DNA of 52,123 nucleotides from Sphaerotilus mobilis (GTDB lineage: Bacteria > Pseudomonadota > Gammaproteobacteria > Burkholderiales > Burkholderiaceae_C), in contig NZ_SGWV01000001.1 of assembly GCF_004216565.1 (NCBI RefSeq), positions 1 to 52,123 of the forward strand, given 5' to 3'. This document shows, piece after piece, positions 28,653-36,222 of this stretch; within the stretch, counting starts at the first letter, position 1; the number at the start of each line of letters is the position of its first letter. Position numbers and translations under genes: made by a program. Below the pieces are notes generated by a model, which saw only the letters and a program-made list of their open reading frames with translations, was not told the DNA's origin and did not search any database.

Positions 28653-28975
28653 GGCCGCACCCCCAGCGCCGAGGCTGAAGCCGCCGCCGAAGCCGAAGCC
28701 GCGCCATCGAGCGGATCGGCAACCTCGACCACCACGCCGGCACCCGCCGACCGCATGCCCAGCCGCGTCACCGCCTCCTGGCGGACCCGACCGTTGGCGG
28801 CCAGCTCGCGGCGCACCAGCGTGAGCTTCTCGGCATCCAGTTCGAGCTGGCGGGCCTGGGCCCGCTCGCGTTCGAGTTGCACGAACAACTGGCGCGAACG
28901 GTAGGAGGTCTGCACCAGATAGACGGCACTGGCGACCAGCGCGACCAGCAGGAGCACGTTGAGGCGCGAGCTCAT
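28649..28975 (-). CDS. ftsL: Cell division protein FtsL
   Basis: Small bitopic divisome protein that partners FtsB and FtsQ. 108 aa: an N-terminal membrane helix ([20 protein letters not shown]) followed by a periplasmic coiled coil ([20 protein letters not shown]). The C-terminus is a low-complexity Ala/Ser tail ([19 protein letters not shown]). ATG 28975 is chosen because it overlaps the rsmH stop by 4 bases like its neighbours; a GTG at 28984 would add three residues. Recognised by position and structure rather than strong sequence identity. Confidence 0.9.
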   Translation of the reverse strand: MSSRLNVLLLVALVASAVYLVQTSYRSRQLFVQLERERAQARQLELDAEKLTLVRRELAANGRVRQEAVTRLGMRSAGAGVVVEVADPLDGAASASAAASASALGVRP

Positions 28976-29943
28976 CGGCGCCACTCCTGCGGCAAGGCCG
29001 CATCGGTGCGCTCGGCCACGCGCAGGATGGCCGAACGGGCGCGTGGGTTGACCGCCACCTCGTCGTCACCGGGCTTGATGCGGGCGATGGCCTTCAGCGC
29101 CAGCGGCGTGCCGGTCGCGTGTGGCACGCGGCGGTCGTAGACCTCCTGGGCGTGGCGCGCGATGAAGGTCTTGACGATGCGGTCTTCGAGCGAATGGAAG
29201 CTGATGACGACCAGCCGGCCGCCCGGCTTGAGCCGCTTGAGCGACTGCGCCAGCGCACGTTCGAGCTCGTCAAGCTCGCCGTTGACGGCGATGCGCAAGG
29301 CCTGGAAGGTGCGCGTGGCCGGGTCCTGGCCCCGTTCACGGGTCTTGACCACGCTGGCGCACAGGGCGGCCAGTTCGCCGGTGCGGGTCGGCGAACGGCC
29401 TTCTGCACGGCGGGCAAGCAGGGCACGCGCCAACGCCGGGGCGAAGCGCTCCTCGCCATAGTCGCGGATGACCTCAATCAGCCGCTCCTGCGACGCGGTG
29501 GCGATGAACTCGGCCGCGCTCTGTCCGCGCGTCGGGTCCATGCGCATGTCCAGCGGACCGTCGAAGCGGAAGCTGAAGCCACGATCCGGGTCGTCGATCT
29601 GGGGAGAGGACACGCCGATGTCCAGCAGCAAGCCGTCGACCTGGGCGATGCCCAGTTCATCGAGCAATTCGTCGAACGCGGCGTAGCGGCTGTGGTGGAT
29701 CGAGAAGCGCGGGTCGTCGATGCGGGTCTCGCCGTCGCGGGCGTTGGCGATCGCCTCGGGGTCGCGGTCGATCGCGATCAGCCGGCCGTCGGCATCAAGC
29801 TGCGACAGGATCAGCCGGCTGTGACCACCACGGCCGTAGGTGCCGTCGACATAGACACCCGCGCGCTGCTGCACGAGGGCATCGACTGCCTCGTGCAGCA
29901 GCACCGTGCGGTGCTGCCCTGGAACGGCGACGGCAGTGGCCAT
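28972..29943 (-). CDS. rsmH: 16S rRNA (cytosine1402-N4)-methyltransferase
   Basis: SAM-dependent methyltransferase (MraW) that modifies C1402 in the decoding site. 323 aa. [16 protein letters not shown]-binding [55 protein letters not shown] and [15 protein letters not shown] are all diagnostic. Starts 5 bases after mraZ, second gene of the dcw operon. Confidence 0.97.
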   Translation of the reverse strand: MATAVAVPGQHRTVLLHEAVDALVQQRAGVYVDGTYGRGGHSRLILSQLDADGRLIAIDRDPEAIANARDGETRIDDPRFSIHHSRYAAFDELLDELGIAQVDGLLLDIGVSSPQIDDPDRGFSFRFDGPLDMRMDPTRGQSAAEFIATASQERLIEVIRDYGEERFAPALARALLARRAEGRSPTRTGELAALCASVVKTRERGQDPATRTFQALRIAVNGELDELERALAQSLKRLKPGGRLVVISFHSLEDRIVKTFIARHAQEVYDRRVPHATGTPLALKAIARIKPGDDEVAVNPRARSAILRVAERTDAALPQEWRR

Positions 29944-29948
29944 GGGGG

Positions 29949-30389
29949 TCAGAAGGTGAAGTCCTGCAACGCCTCGGGCATGGGCTGCTGCAGCACCGCA
30001 GCCTCGGCGGCGGCGTGCCGCGCGGCGTCCCAGAGCTCCAGGTGGTTGCCCATGCCGATGAGGTGGACGTCGCGTTCGAGTCCGGCGGCGGACCGCAGTT
30101 CAGGCGAGATCAGCACGCGCGAGCCGCTGTCGATCTCGACGTCCATCGCACTGCCCAGAAAGATCCGCTTCCAGCCGGCCGCCGACATCGGCAGGGCTTC
30201 GACCTTGGCGCGGAACGCTTCCCAGACCGGTCGCGGGAAGACCATCAGGCAGCCTTCGGGGTGCTTGGTCAGCGTCAGGCAACCTTCGGCAAGCGACACC
30301 AAGACCTCGCGGTGGCGCGAAGGGACGGTGAGCCGTCCCTTGGCGTCCAGCGCGAGGGCTGAAGTCCCTTGAAAATGAAAGTCCGCCAC
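29949..30389 (-). CDS. mraZ: Transcriptional regulator MraZ
   Basis: DNA-binding protein with two SpoVT/AbrB-like halves; in E. coli it represses its own operon. 146 aa from GTG 30389 ([27 protein letters not shown]). The two repeats are marked by [14 protein letters not shown] (first half) and [13 protein letters not shown] (second half). A longer frame to GTG 30419 exists, but it would start inside the proposed operator, and its extra residues do not fit the family. No good ribosome site is visible for either start, so the start is the weak point of this call. First gene of the dcw operon. Confidence 0.92.
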   Translation of the reverse strand: MADFHFQGTSALALDAKGRLTVPSRHREVLVSLAEGCLTLTKHPEGCLMVFPRPVWEAFRAKVEALPMSAAGWKRIFLGSAMDVEIDSGSRVLISPELRSAAGLERDVHLIGMGNHLELWDAARHAAAEAAVLQQPMPEALQDFTF

Positions 30390-30418
30390 AAAAACCCACG
30401 ATATGACACGTTCGCCCA
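30384..30418 (-). promoter_or_regulatory. MraZ-type operator: TGGGN-like boxes at 10-bp spacing
   Basis: On the minus strand TGGGC (30418-30414), TGTCA (30408-30404, degenerate), TGGGT (30398-30394) and TGGCG (30388-30384) start exactly 10 bases apart. MraZ is known to bind TGGGN direct repeats separated by 5 bases in front of its own gene. The first box overlaps the end of the -10 hexamer, which would suit repression. Confidence 0.55.
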
Positions 30419-30447
30419 CTGTAGCGGAGAAAAAGACACAGGGTCAA
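30418..30447 (-). promoter_or_regulatory. Candidate dcw operon promoter (TTGACC - 18 - TACAGT)
   Basis: -35 TTGACC (30447-30442) and -10 TACAGT (30423-30418) on the minus strand, 18 bases apart, 28 bases before the proposed mraZ GTG. The surrounding 200 bases are clearly more AT-rich than the genes. Nothing else was recognised between here and the terminator at 30635. Confidence 0.55.
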
Positions 30448-30634
30448 GCCGAGCCGTGAGAAATTGCCAATGAAATCAAGCACTTAGCAAGACTGAGGCG
30501 ATCAGGGGCGGAGACCAAAAAAGCGAGCAAAAAGAAGGACTTGCACCCACTTGGTGAGGTTGAACTTGAGGTGTTACCCCTCTTGACCGGGACTTGACAG
30601 ACTGGCACCCCCCGTGTTCGCAGGAAACCCGGCC

Positions 30635-30674
30635 AAAAAATGAAAAAACCGACCCTCCGCGAGGAGGATCGGTC
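30635..30674 (-). terminator. Rho-independent terminator after the carbonic anhydrase gene
   Basis: An 11-bp stem (30648-30658 with 30663-30673, one G-U pair in the minus-strand RNA) and a 4-base loop. On the minus strand it is followed by two T-runs (30648-30643 and 30640-30635). It lies about 115 bases after the carbonic anhydrase stop and separates that transcript from the dcw promoter. The stretch between stop and terminator also has a small GTTCCC/GGGAAC hairpin and no gene. Confidence 0.88.
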
Positions 30675-30787
30675 AAAAGCCGAACAGGATCGGCTGGCGG
30701 CACCCCGTCGTTCCCGGCTCAGGGAACGCGGCCGGCGCCGCCGTCAGCGCAGGAGGAAATCGGCGTGTCTCACGGTCATCTTCATCA

Positions 30788-31906
30788 TCAGTTGGACTCC
30801 TTGATCAAGCGGTTGCTCGCCGGCTGGATCGGCCGGGCGTTCATCGGGTAGAGGCGGCTGAAGATCGCGAGCTGCTCGGGCGCCACCGTGACCGGCTGCT
30901 TGAACACCATCCACAGCACACCCTCGCTGCAGGGCGGCGTGGTGAGCGAGCCCATGTAGGTGTAGTAGCGCCGGTCCTCGGGCAGCAGCTGGGTCAGGTC
31001 GAGCGTGCCGAGCGCACGCTGCTCCTCGTTCTTCTCCAGCGGCAGGTTGTTCCAGATCGCCTGGACCAGCGGATGTTGACGGCCCTGCTGGATCAGCACG
31101 GCGACCACCGCCAGCCGGCCCTGCGGGTCCTTGTGGACCAGGTGCACGTCCATGTCGAACTGGCGGCCGTTGATGCGCTCTTCGGACGGCCGGTGGAAGT
31201 GGAACTGGACCAGGTCGAAGCGCCGGCCGTTGACCTCGATGGCGTTGCCCGGCGCGACGTTGACCTGGATGGTGTGGCCGTTGTCGATCACGCCGAAGGG
31301 CACCGGCTGGTAGTCGAAGCGCAGCGGATCAAGCTCCACCCGGATGCCTTCGCGGATGTCGATCGGGCTCTGGCGCTGGCCACGGGCACAGGTCGCAAAT
31401 TCAGGCGCGAGTTCGGCCCAGCCTTCAGGGCCGTCCGCCCCTTGATAGGACCAGTGCGGCAGCCCGCCATGTCCCGACGGCGCGTGGGCGGTCGCAGCAG
31501 GCTTGGCCGCACGGGCCGCAGGCGGTGCGACACGGGCGATCCGGTGCGGCTTGTCGGCCGGTGCGGCGCCATGTGCATCGACGTCCGCAGCGGGGCCATG
31601 GCCGGACGTCTTCACCGTGACCCTCAGCACCGGCACCTCGCCGGCCTTGGACTCGCGCGCCTGCTGGGCCTCGCGGACCTGGGCGACGCGGTCGGCGAGC
31701 TTGTCGCGCAGCTCGTCGAGCGAGAGCGCCTTGCCGCTGGCCTGGGCGGCTGGCTTGTCGTGGGCAGGCTCACGGGCCGACGCGGGTGTCAGGCCCACGG
31801 ACAAGCCCAGGGACAGGCCGACGGCGGCGGTCGTCAGCCAGGCGCCGCAGAGCGGGCGCAGGGCGGGTCGCGAGGGTGCGGGCGGGGCGTGCGGAAGGAG
31901 GTCCAT
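30788..31906 (-). CDS. Periplasmic alpha-class carbonic anhydrase with a long N-terminal extension
   Basis: Zinc enzyme that interconverts CO2 and bicarbonate. 372 aa against about 220-250 for most bacterial alpha enzymes. Signal peptide about 1-44 (ends TPASA). Then about 105 residues not found in the catalytic domain: a helical charged stretch (SLDELRDKLADRVAQVREAQ) and an Ala/Pro/His-rich linker. The catalytic domain starts at HWSYQG (151-156) and has QSPIDI (179-184), zinc ligands His236 and His238 in QFHFHRPSEE, His255 in DVHLVHKD, and SLTTPPCSEGVLW. It follows the MFS gene by 86 bases, and a terminator follows it. Confidence 0.94.
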   Translation of the reverse strand: MDLLPHAPPAPSRPALRPLCGAWLTTAAVGLSLGLSVGLTPASAREPAHDKPAAQASGKALSLDELRDKLADRVAQVREAQQARESKAGEVPVLRVTVKTSGHGPAADVDAHGAAPADKPHRIARVAPPAARAAKPAATAHAPSGHGGLPHWSYQGADGPEGWAELAPEFATCARGQRQSPIDIREGIRVELDPLRFDYQPVPFGVIDNGHTIQVNVAPGNAIEVNGRRFDLVQFHFHRPSEERINGRQFDMDVHLVHKDPQGRLAVVAVLIQQGRQHPLVQAIWNNLPLEKNEEQRALGTLDLTQLLPEDRRYYTYMGSLTTPPCSEGVLWMVFKQPVTVAPEQLAIFSRLYPMNARPIQPASNRLIKESN

Positions 31907-31992
31907 GCGGGGCTCACCGAAGGTGTGGTGTCCCCCCTGCTTTCGGCGCGCGGCCGCTTGAACTTGAGCCGTTCGGGTGCGGCAAAACCGCG

Positions 31993-33270
31993 TCAGGCCG
32001 CCGGGTGTGTCGAAGGTCGCGGGTCGCGCCGCAGGAGCCGGCGGTGCCAGACCCAGGCCAACAGGCCGATCGCCATCAGGCCGGCCGAGGTCAGGCTCAG
32101 CGCCAGCGCACTGTGCATGACCAGCGGTGTGACCACCCCGGCCACCAGCGCGTTGGCCAAGCTGCCGACGGTGGCCTGCAGCGACGAGGCCATGCCACGC
32201 CGCTCGGGTGAGAGGTCCAGCACCATCAGCGTGACGACCGGCACCAGCACCGCCCAGCCCAGGCTGAACAGCAGGATGGGCGGGAAGGCCCACAGCGGAT
32301 GCAGAGGCAACAGCAGCGTGCCGGCGATGTTGAGCAGGCTGGCCAGCAGCATGATCAGGAAGCCCATCCGGATCTGGCGACGCGGCTCGATCCGCCCCGC
32401 CATGCGACCGCTGACCGTGGCCCCGACCATGATCCCGACGATGGTCGACACGAAGAACCAGAAGAATTGGGCCGGCTGCAGCCCCAGCAGTTCGCCCAGG
32501 AAGGACGGCGCGCCGAGCACGTAAAGGAACATGCCGTTGAACGGCACACCCGAGGCCAGCGCCAGCAACCAGAAGCGCCGGTCGCTGCCCAGCTCGCGGT
32601 AGCCCTGCCACAGCGAGCGCACCGACAGCGGCTGGCGGCGGTCAGGCGCAAGGGTCTCGGGCAGCGAGCGCCAGACGCCCAGCCAGATCGCGCAGCCGAC
32701 CAGCGTCAGGAAGAAGAACACCGCGCGCCAGTCGAGGTGCACGAACAGCCAGCCGCCCACCAACGGCGCGATCGCCGGCGCGATGCCGAAGAAAATCGTC
32801 ACCTGCGACATCATCTTCTGGGCCTGGTCGGGCGGGTAAACGTCGCGGATGACCGCGCGCGAGACCACCATGCCCGCGCCGGTCGACATGCCCTGCAGCG
32901 CACGCAAGGCGATCAGCCAGCCGATGTGGTCGGTCAGTGCGCAGCCCAGGCTGGTCAGCGTGAACATCGCGACGCCGGCCAGCACGACCGGTCGGCGCCC
33001 CAGCGCGTCCGACAGCGCGCCGTGGAACAGGTTCATCAGGGCAAAGCCCAGCAGGTAGGCCGACAGCGTCTGCTGCATCTCGACCGGCGTGGCCCCCAGC
33101 GAGCGGGCGATGCCGGCAAACGCCGGCAGATAGGTGTCGATCGAAAAGGGGCCGAGCGTGCCCAGGCTGGCCAGCAGCACGGCCTGGAGCCAGCGCGGCG
33201 CGTGCCAGTCGGTCCGGTGGGCGGCTGGCGCGGTGGGGGTCGGTTCGATGGGGCTTGGTTCGGTGCTCAT
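31993..33270 (-). CDS. Bcr/CflA-type multidrug MFS transporter
   Basis: 425 aa with about twelve membrane helices. The Bcr/CflA signs are FSIDTYLPAF in helix 1, GALSDALGRRPVVLAG (motif A between helices 2 and 3), ALQGMSTGAGMVVSRAVIRD in helix 4 and PLVGGWL in helix 5 (motif C-like). Drug/proton antiport in the inner membrane is typical of the family; the substrate cannot be told from sequence. Starts 7 bases after the EamA gene and is probably co-transcribed with it. Confidence 0.9.
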   Translation of the reverse strand: MSTEPSPIEPTPTAPAAHRTDWHAPRWLQAVLLASLGTLGPFSIDTYLPAFAGIARSLGATPVEMQQTLSAYLLGFALMNLFHGALSDALGRRPVVLAGVAMFTLTSLGCALTDHIGWLIALRALQGMSTGAGMVVSRAVIRDVYPPDQAQKMMSQVTIFFGIAPAIAPLVGGWLFVHLDWRAVFFFLTLVGCAIWLGVWRSLPETLAPDRRQPLSVRSLWQGYRELGSDRRFWLLALASGVPFNGMFLYVLGAPSFLGELLGLQPAQFFWFFVSTIVGIMVGATVSGRMAGRIEPRRQIRMGFLIMLLASLLNIAGTLLLPLHPLWAFPPILLFSLGWAVLVPVVTLMVLDLSPERRGMASSLQATVGSLANALVAGVVTPLVMHSALALSLTSAGLMAIGLLAWVWHRRLLRRDPRPSTHPAA

Positions 33271-33277
33271 CGCGGCA

Positions 33278-34261
33278 TCAATCGGGGTGAGCCTGAGCGA
33301 CCAGCGGCTCGGGCCGCGAGCGCAGCGCCGACAGCACGCCGATCACCAGCAGCCCCACGCCCAGCAGCGTCACCGGGCCGGGCGGGTGGCCACGCAGGAT
33401 GAAGGCGTAGCTCAGCGCGGCCAGGGTCTCGAACACGATCAACTGACCGGCGACCGTGGTCGGCAGGCGCTGGCTGGCCTCGTTCCAGCACAGGGTGCCC
33501 AGCCACGACGCAAGCAGGCCGATGGTGACCATCAGGCCGATGAAGAACAGGGGGCGTGGGCCGAAGGGCAGATCGAAGTCGCTGCCCGACAGCCCCATCA
33601 CGGCCCATGTCAAGGCATAGCCGATCACCGCCAGCGGCAGCGTCGCCAGCCCTTGCGCGGTGGCCCAGGTGCTCGGGCTGCGGTCGGGGTGGGCGCGCAG
33701 CCAGTCGGCATTGCGCAGCGGATACCAGGTCCAGCAGACAACCGCCCCGACCGCCAGCAGCGCGCCGAGCGCGTAGCGGCCGAAGTCAGCGTCCGGATCG
33801 GCCTGCAGGGCGGCCAGCTCGACCTGGTTGACGCAGCCGATGCCCGCACCGATCAGCAACAGTGAAGGCAGCAGTTGCAGCCACGGCAGCTTGCCGTCGC
33901 GCCGGGCGTCGCGCAGGTTGGAGGTGATGGCGATGACCACCGGCAGCGTGCCGATGATCATGGTCGGCAAGGGCCCGCCGGCTCGCTGGATCGCCGCCGA
34001 CAGGAACAGGTAGTAGATGACGTTGCCGACCAGCGCCAGCCGCAGCGCCTCGCGCCAGTCGGCCCGGCTCAGGCCACGCAGCCGCTCGCGGTCCAGCCAG
34101 CCCAGCGGCAACGCGATCAGGCCGAAGGCAAGGTAGCGGCCGAAGGACTGCAGCGCGGCGGGGTATTCCGGCAGCATGAGGGGTCCGACAAAGACGAGCC
34201 CCCACATCAATCCGGCGGCGAGGGCAAAGGCGGTTCCGATCCACATCGGTGCATTGTCCAT
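33278..34261 (-). CDS. EamA/DMT-family transporter
   Basis: 327 aa with about ten hydrophobic helices in two EamA halves (GLMWGLVFVGPLMLPEYP near the start; LASWLGTLCWNEASQRLPTTVAGQL in the second half). Probably an exporter of metabolites or amino acids; the substrate is unknown. ATG 34261 or 34246 could be the start. Divergent from the Trp-rich secreted protein gene, 80 bases away. Confidence 0.85.
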   Translation of the reverse strand: MDNAPMWIGTAFALAAGLMWGLVFVGPLMLPEYPAALQSFGRYLAFGLIALPLGWLDRERLRGLSRADWREALRLALVGNVIYYLFLSAAIQRAGGPLPTMIIGTLPVVIAITSNLRDARRDGKLPWLQLLPSLLLIGAGIGCVNQVELAALQADPDADFGRYALGALLAVGAVVCWTWYPLRNADWLRAHPDRSPSTWATAQGLATLPLAVIGYALTWAVMGLSGSDFDLPFGPRPLFFIGLMVTIGLLASWLGTLCWNEASQRLPTTVAGQLIVFETLAALSYAFILRGHPPGPVTLLGVGLLVIGVLSALRSRPEPLVAQAHPD

Positions 34262-34341
34262 GGCCGCTTCAGGTCGGCCGGCATGTCAGCCGCGACCGGG
34301 GGCCAGCCGTTGTTCGACACATCGAGTCGATGGAGCCTTCG

Positions 34342-36207
34342 ATGTCCCTCAGTTCCGCTGCCTTCTCGATCTGGCCAAGCCGGATCGTGGCTGTGCTGGC
34401 CCTGCTGCTCAGCATGGCGACGGCCACGGGCACTGCCCGGGCGGCCGACGACCCGTCCGGCCGGGTCGGCCGCATCGTCATGGCCGAGGGCGACGCCCGG
34501 CTGCGCCACGACGACGGCACGCCTGCGGTCGAACACCGGGAAGACAAGCTGCGCAACTGGCCGGTGACCGGCGGCGACCGGCTCTCGGTCGGCCGCGACA
34601 GCCGAATCGAGATCGCCATCGGTTCGACCCGCCTGCGCCTGGGCGAGGACAGCGAGCTGACCATCACCACGCTGGACGACGATCGCATCGCGCTGGAACT
34701 GGTCGAGGGCAGCCTGGCGGTGGTGCTGCGCAGCGACGAGGTGGCGCGCGAACTGTCCATCGACACAGTCGCAGGACAGATCAGCCCGACCGGCGCCGGC
34801 CTGTTCCGGATCGACGTCCCGGCCGCGCGCCGCGGCGAACCCGACACGGCCGCGGCCACCGCCTGGCGTCAGGCGCTGGTGATCGAGCAGCCCGGCGTCG
34901 GCCGCCTGACCCTTAAGCCCGGCCAGCGCGCCGAGCTCTACCGCGATGGCGGCTGGCGCTTGGGCACGCCGGAATCGGACGACTTCGCCCGCTGGGCCAT
35001 GACACAGGACGGCCTGCGCGAGCTGGCCGGGCGCGACGACCCGGTGCCGGCCGAGATGACCGGCGCAGACGACCTCGACGAGCACGGCGACTGGAGCCGG
35101 GCGCCCGAATACGGCTGGGTCTGGGTGCCGCGCCGCGTCGGCCCGACCTGGGCGCCCTACCGCGACGGTCGCTGGGTCTGGGTCCGACCCTGGGGCTGGA
35201 CCTGGGTCGACGACGCGCCCTGGGGCTATGCGCCCTTCCACTACGGCCGCTGGGTCTGGTGGCGCGATCGCTGGGGCTGGGTGCCGGGCGACTGGACGCC
35301 ACGTCCGGCCTGGGCCCCCGCGCTGGTGGTCTGGAATGGCAACCCGGGCGTGTCCTGGTCGGTCTCGATCGGCACCGGCGTGGCCTGGTATCCGCTGGCC
35401 CCGCGCGAGGTCTACGTGCCGTCCTTCCGCGTCGGCCTGCGCTATGTGCAGGCGGTCAACCGGCCGCATGTGCACGACGACCGGCTGATCGGCCGGGTGG
35501 TCGAACGGCCTGACGAGGTGCTGCGCGGCACCCCCTTCCGCTACAGCGGCTTCCGCGCCGCGATCAGCATCGGCGACGGCCACCGCGGCCGCGGCGACAA
35601 CGGCCACGGCGTGATCCGGGCCCAGCCCTGGCGCGATGCCGAGCGCCTGCCGCCACGGGTGCGCGCCCCCGAACCGCCGCCGCCGGTGCTGCGCCGGGAC
35701 CCGCCCGCGCCCCGGGTGATCGACCGGCCGTACCGGATCGACCGGGGTGAGCGCGGCGAGCGCGGCGGCGAACCGCGCGGCCCCGATCGTGGCCTCGAAC
35801 GCACCATCCCCGCGCCACGACCGGTGCCGTCGGCCTCGCAGAGCGCGCCGATGCCGGTCGAGATCCTGCGTCCGGCACCACGGCTGGATGCGCCGCCGCA
35901 GGAACGTCGTCGTCCTGAGTTCCCGCGCCCGGATATGCAGCGCCCGGAGATGCAACGCCCTGACATGCAGCGCCAGGACAACCCGCGCCCGCCGGTGCTC
36001 CAGGCACCGCCGCGCTCGGAAGCGCCGCGGGTCGACATGGCCCGACCGCAACCGATGCGGCCACCGGATGGCCCGTCACGAGGCCAGGGCGGCGGCGAAC
36101 GGGGCGGAGAACGAGGCGGCGACAGAGGCGGCAAACCCGAACGCTGGCCGCTCGACAGAAGCGATCGTGGCGGTGATCGCGGCGGTGACCGCGGCGGGGA
36201 TCGCTGA
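34342..36207 (+). CDS. Secreted FecR-like/DUF6600 protein with Trp-rich domain and RGG tail
   Basis: 621 aa. Signal peptide about 1-34 (LALLLSMATATGTARA). Residues about 40-160 resemble a FecR domain (GRIVMAEGDARL, GGDRLSVGRDSRIEIAIG). Residues about 255-320 are extremely Trp-rich (GWVWVPRRVGPTWAPYRDGR, WGWTWVDDAPWGYAPFHYGR), matching DUF6600-type proteins. From about 420 on, the chain is Pro/Arg/Gly-rich, with RPDMQ repeats and a final RGGD/RGGE run. GGAG six bases before ATG 34342 fixes the start; ATG 34330 is also possible. Function unknown; such proteins are predicted to be periplasmic or surface, perhaps binding polysaccharide or a partner through the aromatic domain. It converges on the Hsp70 gene. 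Confidence 0.85.
   Translation: MSLSSAAFSIWPSRIVAVLALLLSMATATGTARAADDPSGRVGRIVMAEGDARLRHDDGTPAVEHREDKLRNWPVTGGDRLSVGRDSRIEIAIGSTRLRLGEDSELTITTLDDDRIALELVEGSLAVVLRSDEVARELSIDTVAGQISPTGAGLFRIDVPAARRGEPDTAAATAWRQALVIEQPGVGRLTLKPGQRAELYRDGGWRLGTPESDDFARWAMTQDGLRELAGRDDPVPAEMTGADDLDEHGDWSRAPEYGWVWVPRRVGPTWAPYRDGRWVWVRPWGWTWVDDAPWGYAPFHYGRWVWWRDRWGWVPGDWTPRPAWAPALVVWNGNPGVSWSVSIGTGVAWYPLAPREVYVPSFRVGLRYVQAVNRPHVHDDRLIGRVVERPDEVLRGTPFRYSGFRAAISIGDGHRGRGDNGHGVIRAQPWRDAERLPPRVRAPEPPPPVLRRDPPAPRVIDRPYRIDRGERGERGGEPRGPDRGLERTIPAPRPVPSASQSAPMPVEILRPAPRLDAPPQERRRPEFPRPDMQRPEMQRPDMQRQDNPRPPVLQAPPRSEAPRVDMARPQPMRPPDGPSRGQGGGERGGERGGDRGGKPERWPLDRSDRGGDRGGDRGGDR
35926..35970 (+). repeat. Three 15-bp tandem repeats encoding RPDMQ/RPEMQ
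   Basis: CGCCCGGATATGCAG, CGCCCGGAGATGCAA, CGCCCTGACATGCAG, in frame in the Pro/Arg-rich tail of the Trp-rich protein. The synonymous changes suggest the repeat is kept at the protein level. Confidence 0.85.
36166..36204 (+). repeat. 12-bp tandem repeats encoding the terminal RGGD run
   Basis: CGTGGCGGTGAT, CGCGGCGGTGAC, CGCGGCGGGGAT, then CGC and the stop codon. Related RGGE/RGGD units occur from about 36095. Together they form the Arg/Gly-rich C-terminus of the Trp-rich secreted protein. Confidence 0.85.
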
Positions 36208-36222
36208 GCCCGCCGTCGCTGC

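Noticed and set aside
30611-30640. Possible sigma-54 promoter (TGGCAC near 30603)
   Set aside because: The -12 element does not match; no TTGC at the needed spacing.
26756-30800. Identical ATCAGTTGGACTCC at the ends of ftsI and the carbonic anhydrase gene (26756 and 30787)
   Set aside because: A 14-base match at two gene ends that both encode ESN-stop; too short and explained by similar codons, so not called a recombination site.
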